Shown one piece after another: positions 18,209 to 27,489 of a DNA stretch of 64,000 nucleotides. The notes under the pieces are model-generated. The model was not told where the DNA came from, did no database searches, and was given only the letters and a program-made list of their open reading frames with translations. The stretch comes from CAIKBL01 sp050247235 (GTDB lineage: Bacteria > Pseudomonadota > Gammaproteobacteria > Ga0077536), in the NCBI GenBank assembly GCA_050247235.1, contig JBFWUN010000005.1:57104-121103 (forward strand), in the 5' to 3' direction. How positions within the stretch are numbered: position 1 is the stretch's first letter; each line of letters starts with the position of its first letter. The translations under genes and the position numbers were made by a program.

Positions 18209-18889
18209 ATGGAAAAACTCGTCAGGGGCCTGCATCACTTCCAGGCCACGCACTTTCGCGCGCACCGCGAACTGTTCGAACGACTGTCCGGCGGCCAGAC
18301 CCCGGAAACCCTGCTCATCACGTGTTCCGATTCGCGGGTGGCACCCGAGCTGGTGCTGCAGGCGATGCCCGGTGAGCTGTTCGTGCTGCGCAACGCCGGC
18401 AACATCGTGCCCGCCTTCGGTGCGGCGAACGGCGGCGAGGGTGCCACCATCGAGTACGCGGTGAAGGCCCTTCAGATCCGTCACATCGTCGTCATGGGTC
18501 ATTCGCACTGCGGGGCGATGCAAGGCCTGCTGCATGACGAACTCGTGCAGGACATGCCCCTCGTCGCCAGCTGGCTGAACCACGCCGCCGCCACGCGCGA
18601 AATCGTTCGCGGGTGCTACGCGGACGCGGCCGGCGGCGATCTGTGGACCGCGGCCATCAAGGAGAACGTGCTCGTGCAGCTCGACAACCTGCGGACGTAT
18701 CCGAGTGTCGCCGCGCGCCTCGCCCGCAATGAAATCTGGCTGCACGGCTGGGTCTACGAATTCGAAAGCGGTCATGTCTATGCCTACGACCCCGCGCGCA
18801 CGCAGTTCGCGCTGCTGGAGATGCCCGAGGCGCCACCGGCGATCTCGACGCGTGTTCCCGCGGTGACCCGCATGAATCCTGGCAGGTGA
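18209..18889 (+). CDS. Beta-class carbonic anhydrase
   Basis: 226 residues with the zinc ligands and dyad of beta carbonic anhydrases: CSDSR (Cys39, Asp41, Arg43) and GHSHCG (His98, Cys101), plus RNAGNIVP. It interconverts CO2 and bicarbonate in the cytoplasm. GGGAGG at 8-base spacing selects ATG 18209. Only 4 bases separate it from the SulP permease, a common pairing for bicarbonate uptake. Upstream lies a bicarbonate-using biotin carboxylase, which fits a bicarbonate-supply role. Confidence 0.95.
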   Translation: MEKLVRGLHHFQATHFRAHRELFERLSGGQTPETLLITCSDSRVAPELVLQAMPGELFVLRNAGNIVPAFGAANGGEGATIEYAVKALQIRHIVVMGHSHCGAMQGLLHDELVQDMPLVASWLNHAAATREIVRGCYADAAGGDLWTAAIKENVLVQLDNLRTYPSVAARLARNEIWLHGWVYEFESGHVYAYDPARTQFALLEMPEAPPAISTRVPAVTRMNPGR

Positions 18890-18893
18890 AGAC

Positions 18894-20519
18894 ATGAACA
18901 AGTGGTTCGATTTCAGCAACCTGCGGGGCGATCTCACGGGTGGCCTGACGGCCGGCATCGTCGCGCTCCCACTGGCGCTCGCGTTCGGCGAGGCGTCGGG
19001 AGCAGGCCCCATGGCAGGACTGTGGGGCGCGATATTCGTGGGCTTCTTCGCGGCGTTCCTGGGCGGCACCGGCGCCCAGATCTCGGGGCCGACGGGGCCG
19101 ATGGTGGTGGTCTTCGCCGGCATCTTCTCGGCGCTGTCCGGCAATCCGGCGCTGGTGTTCGCCGCGGTGGTCCTCGCCGGGATCCTGCAGATCGTGATGG
19201 GCATCCTGCGTCTCGGTCAGTACATCAACCTCGTCCCGTATCCCGTCGTATCCGGTTTCATGAGTGGAATCGGGGTGATCATCATTTCGCTGCAGGTCTC
19301 GCGCCTGCTGGGGCACGAACCCATGGGTTCCGGCACGTTGTCCGCATTCATGGCAATTCCCGCGGCGGTCACTTCGCCGGTGCTGCCGGCGCTCGCGGTC
19401 GGCCTGCTCGCGCTCGCGATGGTGTTCTTCTGGCCGAAGTCGTTTGGCAAGTACGTGCCGGCGCCGCTGGCCGCGCTGATCGCCGGCACGATCGCGGGGC
19501 AGGTGATCGGGCTGCCGGAGGGTCTGACGTTGGGAGATATCCCGACCGGACTGCCCGCGCTGGTGGTGCCCGCCATCACCGCGGAGTCGATCCGGCTGGT
19601 CCTGGAGGCGGCGGTCATCCTCGCGCTGCTCGGTTCGATCGACAGCCTGCTCACGTCGCTCGTCGCGGACACGATGACCGGGACGCGCCACAAGTCCAAC
19701 CAGGAGCTGATCGGCCAGGGGGTGGGCAACGCCGTCGCCGGGCTTTTCGGTGGCATCCCGGGTGCCGGCGCCACGATGCGCACGGTGGTCAACATCCGCA
19801 CCGGCGGCGAGACCCGCATTTCCGGCATGATGCATTCGTTCGTGCTCATCACCATCGTGCTCGCGGCCGCGCCGCTCGCTGCGATCATCCCCCACGCGGT
19901 GCTGGCCGGCATCCTGGTGAAGGTGGGTTACGACATCATCGACTGGACGTACCTGAAGCGCGCGCACGCCGGCCCGCGCTGGGACCTGCTGCTGATGGCA
20001 CTGGTGCTGCTGCTGACGGTGTTCGTGGATCTCATCACGGCGGTCGCGGTGGGCGTGGTGCTGGCGGCGCTCGCGTTCGTGAAGCAGATGGCGGATCTCC
20101 AGCTCAAGGTGCTCGATCCGGAGCACGTCCCGGACTTCGCGCCGGAGGAACACGCGATCCTGGACGCCGCGAACGCGCGCGTCGCGCTGTTCGACTTCGC
20201 GGGCGGACCCTTGAGCTTCGGCGCCGCGGCCGACCTGGGTCACAAGGTCAGGGAGCGCGCGCGGGACGGCATCGCGGCGATCGTGCTCGATTTCAGCCGC
20301 GTGCCGTTCGTCGATCTCTCCGCCGCGAAGGCCGTGGAGACCATTGCGTGCGACGCGCGCAAGGCGGGCAAGATGCTGCTCGTCGCGGGCATGAACGACG
20401 CGGTCGCGAAGACGCTCGCGAGCCTCGAGGCCGATCACTGCATCGCGTCCGACGCGCGGTTCGTGCACCGCATCGACGCCTTGCGACAGGCCGCGACGCG
20501 CGCCGGCGTGACGGTCTGA
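18894..20519 (+). CDS. SulP family anion permease with STAS domain
   Basis: 541 residues. About eleven membrane helices lie in residues 15-400, including the conserved GLTAGIVALPLALAFGEASG start and the QISGPTGPMVVVFAGI segment. A cytoplasmic STAS domain follows (about 410-540; ALFDFAGGPLSFGAA, IVLDFSRVPFVDLSAAKAVE). SulP proteins transport sulfate, bicarbonate or dicarboxylates; the coupled carbonic anhydrase makes bicarbonate the likeliest substrate here, as in BicA-like systems. This is inferred from context. Confidence 0.95.
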   Translation: MNKWFDFSNLRGDLTGGLTAGIVALPLALAFGEASGAGPMAGLWGAIFVGFFAAFLGGTGAQISGPTGPMVVVFAGIFSALSGNPALVFAAVVLAGILQIVMGILRLGQYINLVPYPVVSGFMSGIGVIIISLQVSRLLGHEPMGSGTLSAFMAIPAAVTSPVLPALAVGLLALAMVFFWPKSFGKYVPAPLAALIAGTIAGQVIGLPEGLTLGDIPTGLPALVVPAITAESIRLVLEAAVILALLGSIDSLLTSLVADTMTGTRHKSNQELIGQGVGNAVAGLFGGIPGAGATMRTVVNIRTGGETRISGMMHSFVLITIVLAAAPLAAIIPHAVLAGILVKVGYDIIDWTYLKRAHAGPRWDLLLMALVLLLTVFVDLITAVAVGVVLAALAFVKQMADLQLKVLDPEHVPDFAPEEHAILDAANARVALFDFAGGPLSFGAAADLGHKVRERARDGIAAIVLDFSRVPFVDLSAAKAVETIACDARKAGKMLLVAGMNDAVAKTLASLEADHCIASDARFVHRIDALRQAATRAGVTV

Positions 20520-20672
20520 GCCGCGGAGGTGTCACCCGCGCCGCCGCGGTCGCCCGACTGCGGCAGCCCGGTCCTCCCCGCGCGCCGGCGGGACCCTCGC
20601 TTGCCCGGTTGCGGTGACCTGCGCGACGATGGCGCGGTCGCACTCCCGCGCCCCTCACCAGGAGACCCGCCC

Positions 20673-22196
20673 ATGTCCGTTCCCGGATTGACGAAAGACC
20701 AGTTGCTCGAGGCGGCGTCACACGTCGGCCTGTCCCTGTCGGAAGCCGATGTCGAGTCCTACCTCGGCCTGCTCGCGCCGTACATCGGCGCCTACAATCT
20801 CGTCGATTCGCTGCCGGACAACCTGCCGGTGGTGAAGTACCCGCGCACGCCGGGCGTGTTCCCGGCACCGGCCGAGAACCCGTACAACGCGTGGTACGTG
20901 AAGACCGCCATCAAGGGCGCGCCTGCCGGCAAGCTCGCGGGCAGGCGGATCGCCGTCAAGGACAACGTGATGGTCGCGGGGGTGCCGATGATGAACGGCA
21001 ACGCGATCCTCGAAGGCTACGTGCCCGAGATCGACGCGACGATCATCACCCGCATCCTCGATGCCGGTGGCGAAATCGCCGGCAAGACGCACTGCGAGAA
21101 CTACTGCATTTCCGGCGGCTCGCACACCAATGCGAAGGGTCCGGTGCACAATCCGCACAAGCGCGGGTATTCCTCCGGGGGCTCCTCGTCCGGCAGTGGC
21201 GTGGTGGTGGCGCTTGGTGAAGCAGACATGGCGATCGGCGGCGACCAGGGCGGCTCGATCCGCATGCCGTCGTCCTGGTGCGGTATCGTCGGCCTCAAGC
21301 CCACGCACGGGCTCGTGCCGTATACCGGCATCATGCCGATCGAAGTGATGGTCGATCACACCGGCCCGATGACCCGCACCGTGCGCGACAACGCGCTGCT
21401 GCTGGAAGTGATTGCCGGCGTGGACGGTTACGATCCCCGCCAGTTTCACGAGCGCCAGCCGGGCACCCTGGATTACACCACCGGCATCGATGCCGGGATC
21501 CGCGGTCTGCGCATCGGCGTGGTGAAGGAAGGCTTCGGCCATCCGAACTCGGAGGCCGATGTCGACGCCTGCGTGCGGCGCGCGGCCGACCGGCTCGAGG
21601 CGCTTGGCGCGACGGTGGAGGAAGTCTCGATCCCGGAGCACCTGATCGGCAGCGCGCTGTGGGTGCCAATCGGCGTGGAAGGCATCGCGCAGACGATGAT
21701 GTTCGGCGACGGCTACGGGCTCTCGCGCCGGGATCTCTACGTCACCAGCCTGATCGACAAGCTGCACGGCTGGGAGCTGCGCGCCGACCAGCTGTCCGAA
21801 ACCACCAAGCTCCTGACGGTGCTCGGCGTGCACATGAAGAAGCACTACGGCTCGCGCTTCTACGGCAAGGCGACCAACCTCGCGCGACGGGTCACCGCGG
21901 CCTACGATGCGGCGCTCGGCAGGTACGACCTGCTGCTGATGCCGACGATGGTCATGAAGGCCACGCCGATCCCACCGAGCGATGCGCCGCGCGAACTCTA
22001 CGTGCAGCGCGCGCTGGAGATGATCGGCAACACCTGTCCGTTCGACATCACCCACCACCCGGCGCTGACCGTGCCGTGCGGGATGTCGCAAGGGCTGCCG
22101 ATCGGCATGATGCTGGTCGGTCGCCATTTCGACGAGGCAAAGGTCTACCGCGCGGGCTACGCGTTCGAGCAGGCGGGAGACTGGAAGAGCCAGTAG
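20673..22196 (+). CDS. Amidase-signature family hydrolase
   Basis: 507 residues with the Ser-cisSer-Lys triad exactly spaced: Lys96 (AVKDNVMVAGVPMMNG), Ser171 (GYSSGGSSSGSG) and Ser195 (GGDQGGSIRMP). Overall it closely resembles Rhodococcus-type enantioselective amidases (EC 3.5.1.4) that act after nitrile hydratase, but no nitrile hydratase is nearby. Allophanate hydrolase, the partner of urea carboxylase, belongs to the same superfamily, so here it may hydrolyse the product of the split carboxylase 3 kb upstream. GGAGA precedes ATG 20673; 150 bases separate it from the permease. Confidence 0.95.
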   Translation: MSVPGLTKDQLLEAASHVGLSLSEADVESYLGLLAPYIGAYNLVDSLPDNLPVVKYPRTPGVFPAPAENPYNAWYVKTAIKGAPAGKLAGRRIAVKDNVMVAGVPMMNGNAILEGYVPEIDATIITRILDAGGEIAGKTHCENYCISGGSHTNAKGPVHNPHKRGYSSGGSSSGSGVVVALGEADMAIGGDQGGSIRMPSSWCGIVGLKPTHGLVPYTGIMPIEVMVDHTGPMTRTVRDNALLLEVIAGVDGYDPRQFHERQPGTLDYTTGIDAGIRGLRIGVVKEGFGHPNSEADVDACVRRAADRLEALGATVEEVSIPEHLIGSALWVPIGVEGIAQTMMFGDGYGLSRRDLYVTSLIDKLHGWELRADQLSETTKLLTVLGVHMKKHYGSRFYGKATNLARRVTAAYDAALGRYDLLLMPTMVMKATPIPPSDAPRELYVQRALEMIGNTCPFDITHHPALTVPCGMSQGLPIGMMLVGRHFDEAKVYRAGYAFEQAGDWKSQ

Positions 22197-22225
22197 CGCA
22201 TGGCGTGGCGAGTCTCGACTCCGCC

Positions 22226-22423
22226 GCGGCTGAACGGCAGTCCGGAGTTTCGCGATTAGGGATACGCGGGCGCCGGCGGCACATGCCGCACGCGCGACAC
22301 GCCGTGAATCCATCCCTGGAGGCTCGCGCGCCGCATCCCTGCGGCGCGACGGTCGCGCCTGCGGCATGTGCCTCCAGCGCTTCACGCTCAATGGCGCGAA
22401 ACTCCGGACTGCCGTTCAGCCGC
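22226..22423. repeat. Nested palindromic element, copy 1
   Basis: Perfect 29-bp inverted arms (22226-22254 and 22395-22423) enclose a second inverted pair around GCACATGCCGC (with one mismatch) and a central 67-bp core (22292-22358) with its own GC-rich hairpin. The core matches copy 2 (41157-41223) at 66 of 67 positions, but the arms differ. It lies between the convergent amidase and AraC genes and the right arm covers the AraC stop codon, so it could act as a two-way terminator. Confidence 0.87.
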
Positions 22424-23375
22424 CTCGCCGGTACGCCCCCGGCGCCTGCCCCATCACGCGCCGGAACGTCCGGCTGAACGCGGAGACCGATTCGTAACCG
22501 CAGCGCTCCGCGACCTGTTCGACGGACAGCGCGGCGTCGCGCAGCCACTCGCCGGCGAGCTGCATGCGCATGGCCGCAAGATATTCCATTGGCGGCATGC
22601 CGAGCAGCGCGACGAACCGCTCGTGCAGCACCGAGCGCGAGAGCCCGCCGCGCGCGCAGATCTCCGCGACGCTCCACGGATGTGCCGGCGCCTCGTGCAG
22701 CAAGGCGAGCACGCCGGCGAGGCGCGCATCCTGCAACGCGCGGAACAATCCCTCACGCACCAGTCCGCGTTCGATACAGTAGCGGACGAGCAACAGGAAA
22801 CAGCCGTCGAACAGGCGTTCAATCAGCACGTCGCTCGCGAGCCCCGGCGCCTTGGCTTCCCGCACGATCAGCGCGATGAGCGACGCGAGTTCGGAGCCGG
22901 CATCCGCCGGGCGGACGAGGATCTCCCCCGGCAGCCCGCGCCACAGCGCCGCGCGCGGGGCCCGCAGTTCGAGCGCCCCGCACACCAGGCCCGTGGATCC
23001 TTCCGCCAGCGGCACCTTGGCCGCGCCCGTGGCACCGAACACCAGTTCGTCCGGGCTGTAGGACAGGAAATGTGCCGCTGCATGTGGCATGAACACGAGC
23101 AGGTCGCCCTCGGCGAGCCGGCGCGGGTTGGTCCACGCCGGCGAGTGCGCAAAACCCTCGCCCTTCGTCACCAGGTGGAACCAGACGGCCGTGTCGGAGT
23201 TGTGATCGATCGCCCAGCGGCCGCAGACGCCGCCCACGTAGTCCAGCCGTGCATGCAGGCCGAGGTGTCCGAGCATCGCGGACAGGGGGTCCGCGGGCGC
23301 CGTGCCGGACGGGGCCGGCCGCGGGGTTGTCTCCGCGGACACGCACGCTGCGGTTCGCGATGTGGTCGGTGACAC
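22416..23375 (-). CDS. AraC family transcription regulator with cupin sensor domain
   Basis: 319 residues. The N-terminal cupin-like domain (about 30-180; AVWFHLVTKGEGFAHS, EGDLLVFMPHAAAHFL) is of the AraC-binding cupin_6 type, and the C-terminal double helix-turn-helix (about 215-315) contains WSVAEICARGGLSRSVLHERF and CGYESVSAFSRTFRRVMGQAPGAYR. It probably senses a small ligand and controls nearby catabolic genes. It is the downstream partner of the cupin gene (145 bases upstream on the same strand). Its 3' end lies inside the palindromic element. Confidence 0.93.
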   Translation of the reverse strand: MSPTTSRTAACVSAETTPRPAPSGTAPADPLSAMLGHLGLHARLDYVGGVCGRWAIDHNSDTAVWFHLVTKGEGFAHSPAWTNPRRLAEGDLLVFMPHAAAHFLSYSPDELVFGATGAAKVPLAEGSTGLVCGALELRAPRAALWRGLPGEILVRPADAGSELASLIALIVREAKAPGLASDVLIERLFDGCFLLLVRYCIERGLVREGLFRALQDARLAGVLALLHEAPAHPWSVAEICARGGLSRSVLHERFVALLGMPPMEYLAAMRMQLAGEWLRDAALSVEQVAERCGYESVSAFSRTFRRVMGQAPGAYRRGG

Positions 23376-23519
23376 GGCGTTGGTCCTCGGGGTGAGCCCC
23401 GCGCTGAATCATCGCGCCCGTGCGCGACGGTTTCTGCGACGCACTTCAGCTCCTGTCACATCGGCCGGGCGCTTCAGCGCAACGTGATGCGCGCCGACGC
23501 GGTACCGTGCGTCAGTGCG

Positions 23520-23936
23520 TCAGTGCGGCACGAGCACCGGCGCACCGGGCGCCTTGACCATCATCACGAGAAATTTCGCCGCCTCGGTCCGGCTTGCGTT
23601 GCGCGACACCACGTGCGTGTCCGCCGGCGACTCGTAGTACGCGTCACCGGCACGCAGCACCTTCAGTTCGCCCCCGGCGACCTGCATTTCGATCGCACCC
23701 GACAGCACGTACACGAAGGTATCCGCGGGATGCGTGTGTGGTGGCGTGCCGGCACCCGGGGCGTATTCCACGGTGATCACGCTCGCCACCGCCGCGTCTC
23801 TCGCGGCGAGCGGACGCTCGATGACCGGCGTGATGACGGTGTCGGCGGCGGCCGGGTCCGCGGCGTGCGCAGACTGTATCGACCCCCAGGCGCCGATGAC
23901 GACTAGCAGCGTGCGGGCCAGGCGTTCGGATGACAT
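23520..23936 (-). CDS. Exported cupin-domain protein
   Basis: 138 residues from ATG 23936. The signal peptide (LARTLLVVIGAWGSIQSAHA) predicts periplasmic location. A single cupin barrel follows with the metal motif G-x5-HxH-x-E-like segment GTPPHTHPADTFVYVLSG and the second motif LRAGDAYYESPADTHVVSRN. Small exported cupins of this sort bind a metal and may be oxygenases, isomerases or sensors; no substrate is evident. It may be transcribed with the AraC regulator downstream. Confidence 0.85.
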   Translation of the reverse strand: MSSERLARTLLVVIGAWGSIQSAHAADPAAADTVITPVIERPLAARDAAVASVITVEYAPGAGTPPHTHPADTFVYVLSGAIEMQVAGGELKVLRAGDAYYESPADTHVVSRNASRTEAAKFLVMMVKAPGAPVLVPH

Positions 23937-23983
23937 GCGGCTCTCCCGAGGCTGACGGTGTGTGACGCTGATGAACGCCCCGA

Positions 23984-24829
23984 TCAAACCGCCAACCGGT
24001 ACGTGCTGCCGTCCCGCACGATGCGGCCGCCCACCGGGTTCGCGAAGTGCGTCCCCAGGATCATCACGGGCTTGTCCGCATACCGTTCGAGAAACGCCTG
24101 GCGGGTGGCCATCGCTGCCGGGCTGTCGCTGTCGAACGGGGTGACCCAGTCAGGCCGCGCGATCTGGCAGGGGTGATGCATCATGTCGCCGGTGATGATC
24201 GCTTCCTCGCCCTGCGAGCCGATGTGGATACTGACGTGCCCCGGCGTGTGACCGGGGGTCGATTCGAACCACACGCCGCTGCCGACCCGGTGATCCGGCT
24301 TGACCAGGTCCACGAGCCCCGCGTCGAACACCGGCTGCACGGATTCCTGGAACACCGGACCGAAGTCGTCTGCCGCCTGGCGCCAGTGCTCGAACTCCGT
24401 CTCCACCAGCACGTAGCGCGCGTTGCGGAACGTGGGCACCCACTTGCCGTTCTGCTTCATCGTGTTCCAGCCCACGTGGTCCACGTGCAGGTGCGTGCAC
24501 AGCACGGTGTCCACCTTGTCCGGGTCGTAGCCGAGCTTGCGCAGGTTGTCGAGGAACGGGCGCTGCATGTTCGCCCAGGCGTCGAGCGCGAGTGTCTTGT
24601 CGTTGCCGATGCAGGTGTCCACGACCATCGTGCGTTCCGGCGTCTCGATGACCATCATCTGGATGTTCAGGATGAGCTTGTCGTCCGGGGTGACGAAGTG
24701 CGGCTTCAGCCACGGAATCGTCGCAAGGTTCTCCGGCGTTGCGTCCGGCAGCACGGGGATTGCCCCGGTGTCGTCCTTCAGTTCGATGAGCTGGGTGATC
24801 GTGGTGTCGCCGATTTTCCACTTGAGCAT
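23984..24829 (-). CDS. Metallo-beta-lactamase-fold hydrolase
   Basis: 281 residues from ATG 24829 (GGAGG upstream). Metal motif HLHVDHVGWN, then a GHTPGHVSIHI His and the bridging Asp in AIITGDMMHHP. The family includes lactonases, quorum-quenching AHL hydrolases, alkylsulfatases and thioesterases. The N-terminal part (KWKIGDTTITQLIEL) and HVDHVGWNT resemble uncharacterised MBL hydrolases in aromatic or lipid catabolic islands. No signal peptide. It is divergent from the thiolase gene across 255 bases. Confidence 0.9.
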   Translation of the reverse strand: MLKWKIGDTTITQLIELKDDTGAIPVLPDATPENLATIPWLKPHFVTPDDKLILNIQMMVIETPERTMVVDTCIGNDKTLALDAWANMQRPFLDNLRKLGYDPDKVDTVLCTHLHVDHVGWNTMKQNGKWVPTFRNARYVLVETEFEHWRQAADDFGPVFQESVQPVFDAGLVDLVKPDHRVGSGVWFESTPGHTPGHVSIHIGSQGEEAIITGDMMHHPCQIARPDWVTPFDSDSPAAMATRQAFLERYADKPVMILGTHFANPVGGRIVRDGSTYRLAV

Positions 24830-25084
24830 GACGCGGACCTCCGGGGCTTGCGTTCGTTTGTGAGTGACGCGCGCCGGAGACGACGCGCGTCGCGCCAAGC
24901 ATAACCCGGGTGACCGCGCACGAAACCCCACGCCGCGTGCGGTGATTCGCTGCACTGCGAAAGCGGCCGCGCCGGCCCGCGACGGATCCGCGGGTCGGAA
25001 ACGTCCGGTTTACTTCGGACGACCCGGTGGCATGATGCGGGCCACCCGGTCCGCGCGGGCCCATCACCGTCTGGAGAAGCATGC

Positions 25085-26323
25085 ATGAGCACCCCGGTCT
25101 ACATCCTCGGCGGCGCGCAGACGGACTTCGCGCGCAACTGTGCCCGCGAGGGTCTCGAGATCGACGGCCTGATGCGCGACGCGCTGCAGGCGGGGCTGGC
25201 CGCCACGGGTCTCGATGCGCGCGACATCGAGACCGCGCACATCGGCAATTTCACCGCGGAGCTGTTCTGCCGGCAGGGTCAGCTGGGCGGCCTCTTCAGC
25301 GCGCTCGACCCGGCGCTGTCGGGCGTGCCGAGTGCCCGCCACGAGGCCGCGTGTGCGTCCGGTTCGATGGCCGCGCTCGCCGCGATGGCGGATCTCGAGT
25401 CCGGGCGCTACGGGCTCGCCTGCGTGCTCGGCGTGGAGTTCATGCGCAACGTGCCGGGCCGCCAGGCCGCCGAGTTCCTGGGCGCCGCCGCGTGGGCCGG
25501 CCATGAATGGCAGGACGCGAAATTCCTGTGGCCGCGCGCGTTCTCGGATCTCGCCGAGTATTACGGCGCGCGTTACGGCGAGGTGTCCTACGCGCATCTC
25601 GGCGAGATCGCGCGCAACAATTTCGCCAATGCGAAGCGCAATCCGAACGCCCAGACGCGCGCGTGGCAGTTCGGCGACGGCAGCTTCGCCCAGGACGACG
25701 AGGCAAACCCGGTCATCGAAGGCACGGTGCGCAAGAACGATCTCGGCCAGATCACCGACGGCGCGGCCGTCGTCTTCCTTGCGAACGAAACCCGCGCCGC
25801 GGAATACGCGCGAGCGCACGGCCTCCCGCTCGACGCCCTGCCGCGCATCGAGGGCTGGGGTCATCGCACCGCGACGATGCGGCTCACCGACAAGATCGCC
25901 GAGTCGCGCGATTCGCCATACCTGCTGAAGCACGTGCACGGCGCGATCCGCGACGCGTTCGATCGCGCGCGTATCGCGGATGTCCACGCGCTGGATGCGA
26001 TCGAGCTCCATGACTGCACCGCGATGACGGAGTACCTCGCGATCGATCACTTCGGGATCACGCCGCCGGGGCAGAGCTTCCGTGCCGTCGAGGACGGCAC
26101 GATCGCGCTGGGCGGGAAACTGCCGATCAACCCGTCCGGCGGACTGATCGGGCTCGGTCACCCGGTCGGTGCGACGGGTGTGCGCATGCTGCTGGACGCG
26201 TACAAGCAGGTGCGCGGGGAAGCCGGGGACTACCAGGTGGAAGACGCGCGACGCGTGGGGGTGCTCAATATCGGCGGCAGTACGACGACGATCGCCGCCT
26301 TCGTGGTGGGAGCCGGTGACTGA
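25085..26323 (+). CDS. Thiolase family protein (SCP2/acetyl-CoA acetyltransferase type)
   Basis: 412 residues. The nucleophile Cys90 is in HEAACASGS, the histidine pair region is LPINPSGGLIGLGHPVGATGVRM, and the C-terminal segment is GVLNIGGSTTT. Thiolases condense or cleave 3-ketoacyl-CoA; the SCP2-like members act on branched or cyclic acyl-CoAs. The usual C-terminal CxG cysteine is replaced (NIGGS), as in SCP2-thiolase-type proteins, so the activity may be lipid-transfer or degradative rather than biosynthetic. It is transcribed alone; a short remnant of a second thiolase lies at 27490. Confidence 0.92.
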   Translation: MSTPVYILGGAQTDFARNCAREGLEIDGLMRDALQAGLAATGLDARDIETAHIGNFTAELFCRQGQLGGLFSALDPALSGVPSARHEAACASGSMAALAAMADLESGRYGLACVLGVEFMRNVPGRQAAEFLGAAAWAGHEWQDAKFLWPRAFSDLAEYYGARYGEVSYAHLGEIARNNFANAKRNPNAQTRAWQFGDGSFAQDDEANPVIEGTVRKNDLGQITDGAAVVFLANETRAAEYARAHGLPLDALPRIEGWGHRTATMRLTDKIAESRDSPYLLKHVHGAIRDAFDRARIADVHALDAIELHDCTAMTEYLAIDHFGITPPGQSFRAVEDGTIALGGKLPINPSGGLIGLGHPVGATGVRMLLDAYKQVRGEAGDYQVEDARRVGVLNIGGSTTTIAAFVVGAGD

Positions 26324-26419
26324 CTGATCGGCCCCGGTCTCCGTTGCGATTCCGGCGACCGGGAGGAGACGCAGCGAAGGCTCATCGCTGCGCTCACACG
26401 GCGGCGCCCCCGGCGTGCG

Positions 26420-27238
26420 TCAGGCGCTCTTCCGGATACCTGGATGCGATACGCGTCCCGTCCGTTGCCCGCAGGCCAGCAGTCCCAGCAGCCCCGACCC
26501 CGCCAGCCACACCGCGGCGGGGAGCGGGACCACCGCGTTGACCGTGACCGCCCAGTTGTCGATCCCGCTTTGCGTGCTGGTGTCGTCGCGATCGACGCCC
26601 GTGACGGTCAGGAACCCGAACGTGATCGGTGCACCGCTGGCGGAGAAATCGAGCGTTGACGTCCCCGACTGCTGCTTGAACTCGGCGACCGTCACCCCGG
26701 AGAACGAGAAATGTTCCCAGGTGAGGCCGGGTGCACCATCGCCGGGCCCTGTGGCAACCCCCAGCAGAAGTGCCGGATCATCCGGATCGAAATCACGCGA
26801 GAAGAACAGCGAATCGTTCTGCTTCAGCGCCAGCCGGTAACCGACGACGCTGGTGCCCGCGGAGCCTCCGAGGAATTTCAGGTCGAACGCAAAATCGATG
26901 CTCGCAATCGCCCCTTGCGATGCGGGGTCGTAGACGGACGGCGAGTGCAGCTGCACCACGATGATGCTCTGTCCGTTGTCCAGGCCGGAGAGGCCGGTCT
27001 GGCGGAACTGCCCTGGATTTCCCCCGGTCGCCACCTGGACGCTGGCGGCCGTGCCGCTGAGAAACTGCTGGCTCGACCACTCCGCCTCCACGAACGTGTC
27101 GTCCGCGAACGAGACCGATGCGGCCCGGCTGTCCACTGTGCCGACCAGCGCCAGCGCGATGGCGGCGGCCCACCAGATTCGACGCCTGACGGTTTCTCCA
27201 CAGACGTTCTTTCTGTGCAGTTCCAGAGGGAGATTCAT
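26420..27238 (-). CDS. Exported protein with VPLPA-type PEP-CTERM sorting signal
   Basis: 272 residues. Signal peptide (WWAAAIALALVGTVDSRAA), a beta-sandwich-like middle and a C-terminal VPLPAAVWLAGSGLLGLLACGQR: the VPLPA motif, a hydrophobic helix and an Arg tail. This is the PEP-CTERM-like layout recognised by exosortases, which anchor or release proteins at the outer surface of biofilm-forming Gram-negatives. GGAGA precedes ATG 27238. The mature domain is not recognised. It is last in the minus-strand surface-protein block. Confidence 0.8.
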   Translation of the reverse strand: MNLPLELHRKNVCGETVRRRIWWAAAIALALVGTVDSRAASVSFADDTFVEAEWSSQQFLSGTAASVQVATGGNPGQFRQTGLSGLDNGQSIIVVQLHSPSVYDPASQGAIASIDFAFDLKFLGGSAGTSVVGYRLALKQNDSLFFSRDFDPDDPALLLGVATGPGDGAPGLTWEHFSFSGVTVAEFKQQSGTSTLDFSASGAPITFGFLTVTGVDRDDTSTQSGIDNWAVTVNAVVPLPAAVWLAGSGLLGLLACGQRTGRVSHPGIRKSA

Positions 27239-27489
27239 GCTTCCATTCTCCGGCGAGCCAACGGTGGTTGAATTTCGAGCGCGACGTAGGCAGTCGCACA
27301 GGATCTAATCAGTTGCAGATCGCCGGATCGAGCCATGACTGAGAAATAGTTGACACATCGGAGTCCCATCCGCCGCGGATTCCCTGAATTCCATGATCCC
27401 GGTCAACGGCAGCGCTTCATGAACCCCGGTCGTTGCGACCGTCTGCCTCGCGGCGTCGTCCGCACAACGGTTTGTGCGCCCCGTACTTC

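Noticed and set aside
18894..20519. SulP protein as a sulfate transporter
   Set aside because: SulP can carry sulfate, but the gene is 4 bases from a carbonic anhydrase and follows a bicarbonate-using carboxylase; no sulfate-assimilation gene is nearby. Bicarbonate is the better reading, though not proven.
20673..22196. Amidase as part of a nitrile hydratase pathway
   Set aside because: The sequence is close to nitrile-pathway amidases, but no nitrile hydratase alpha or beta subunit occurs in the window.
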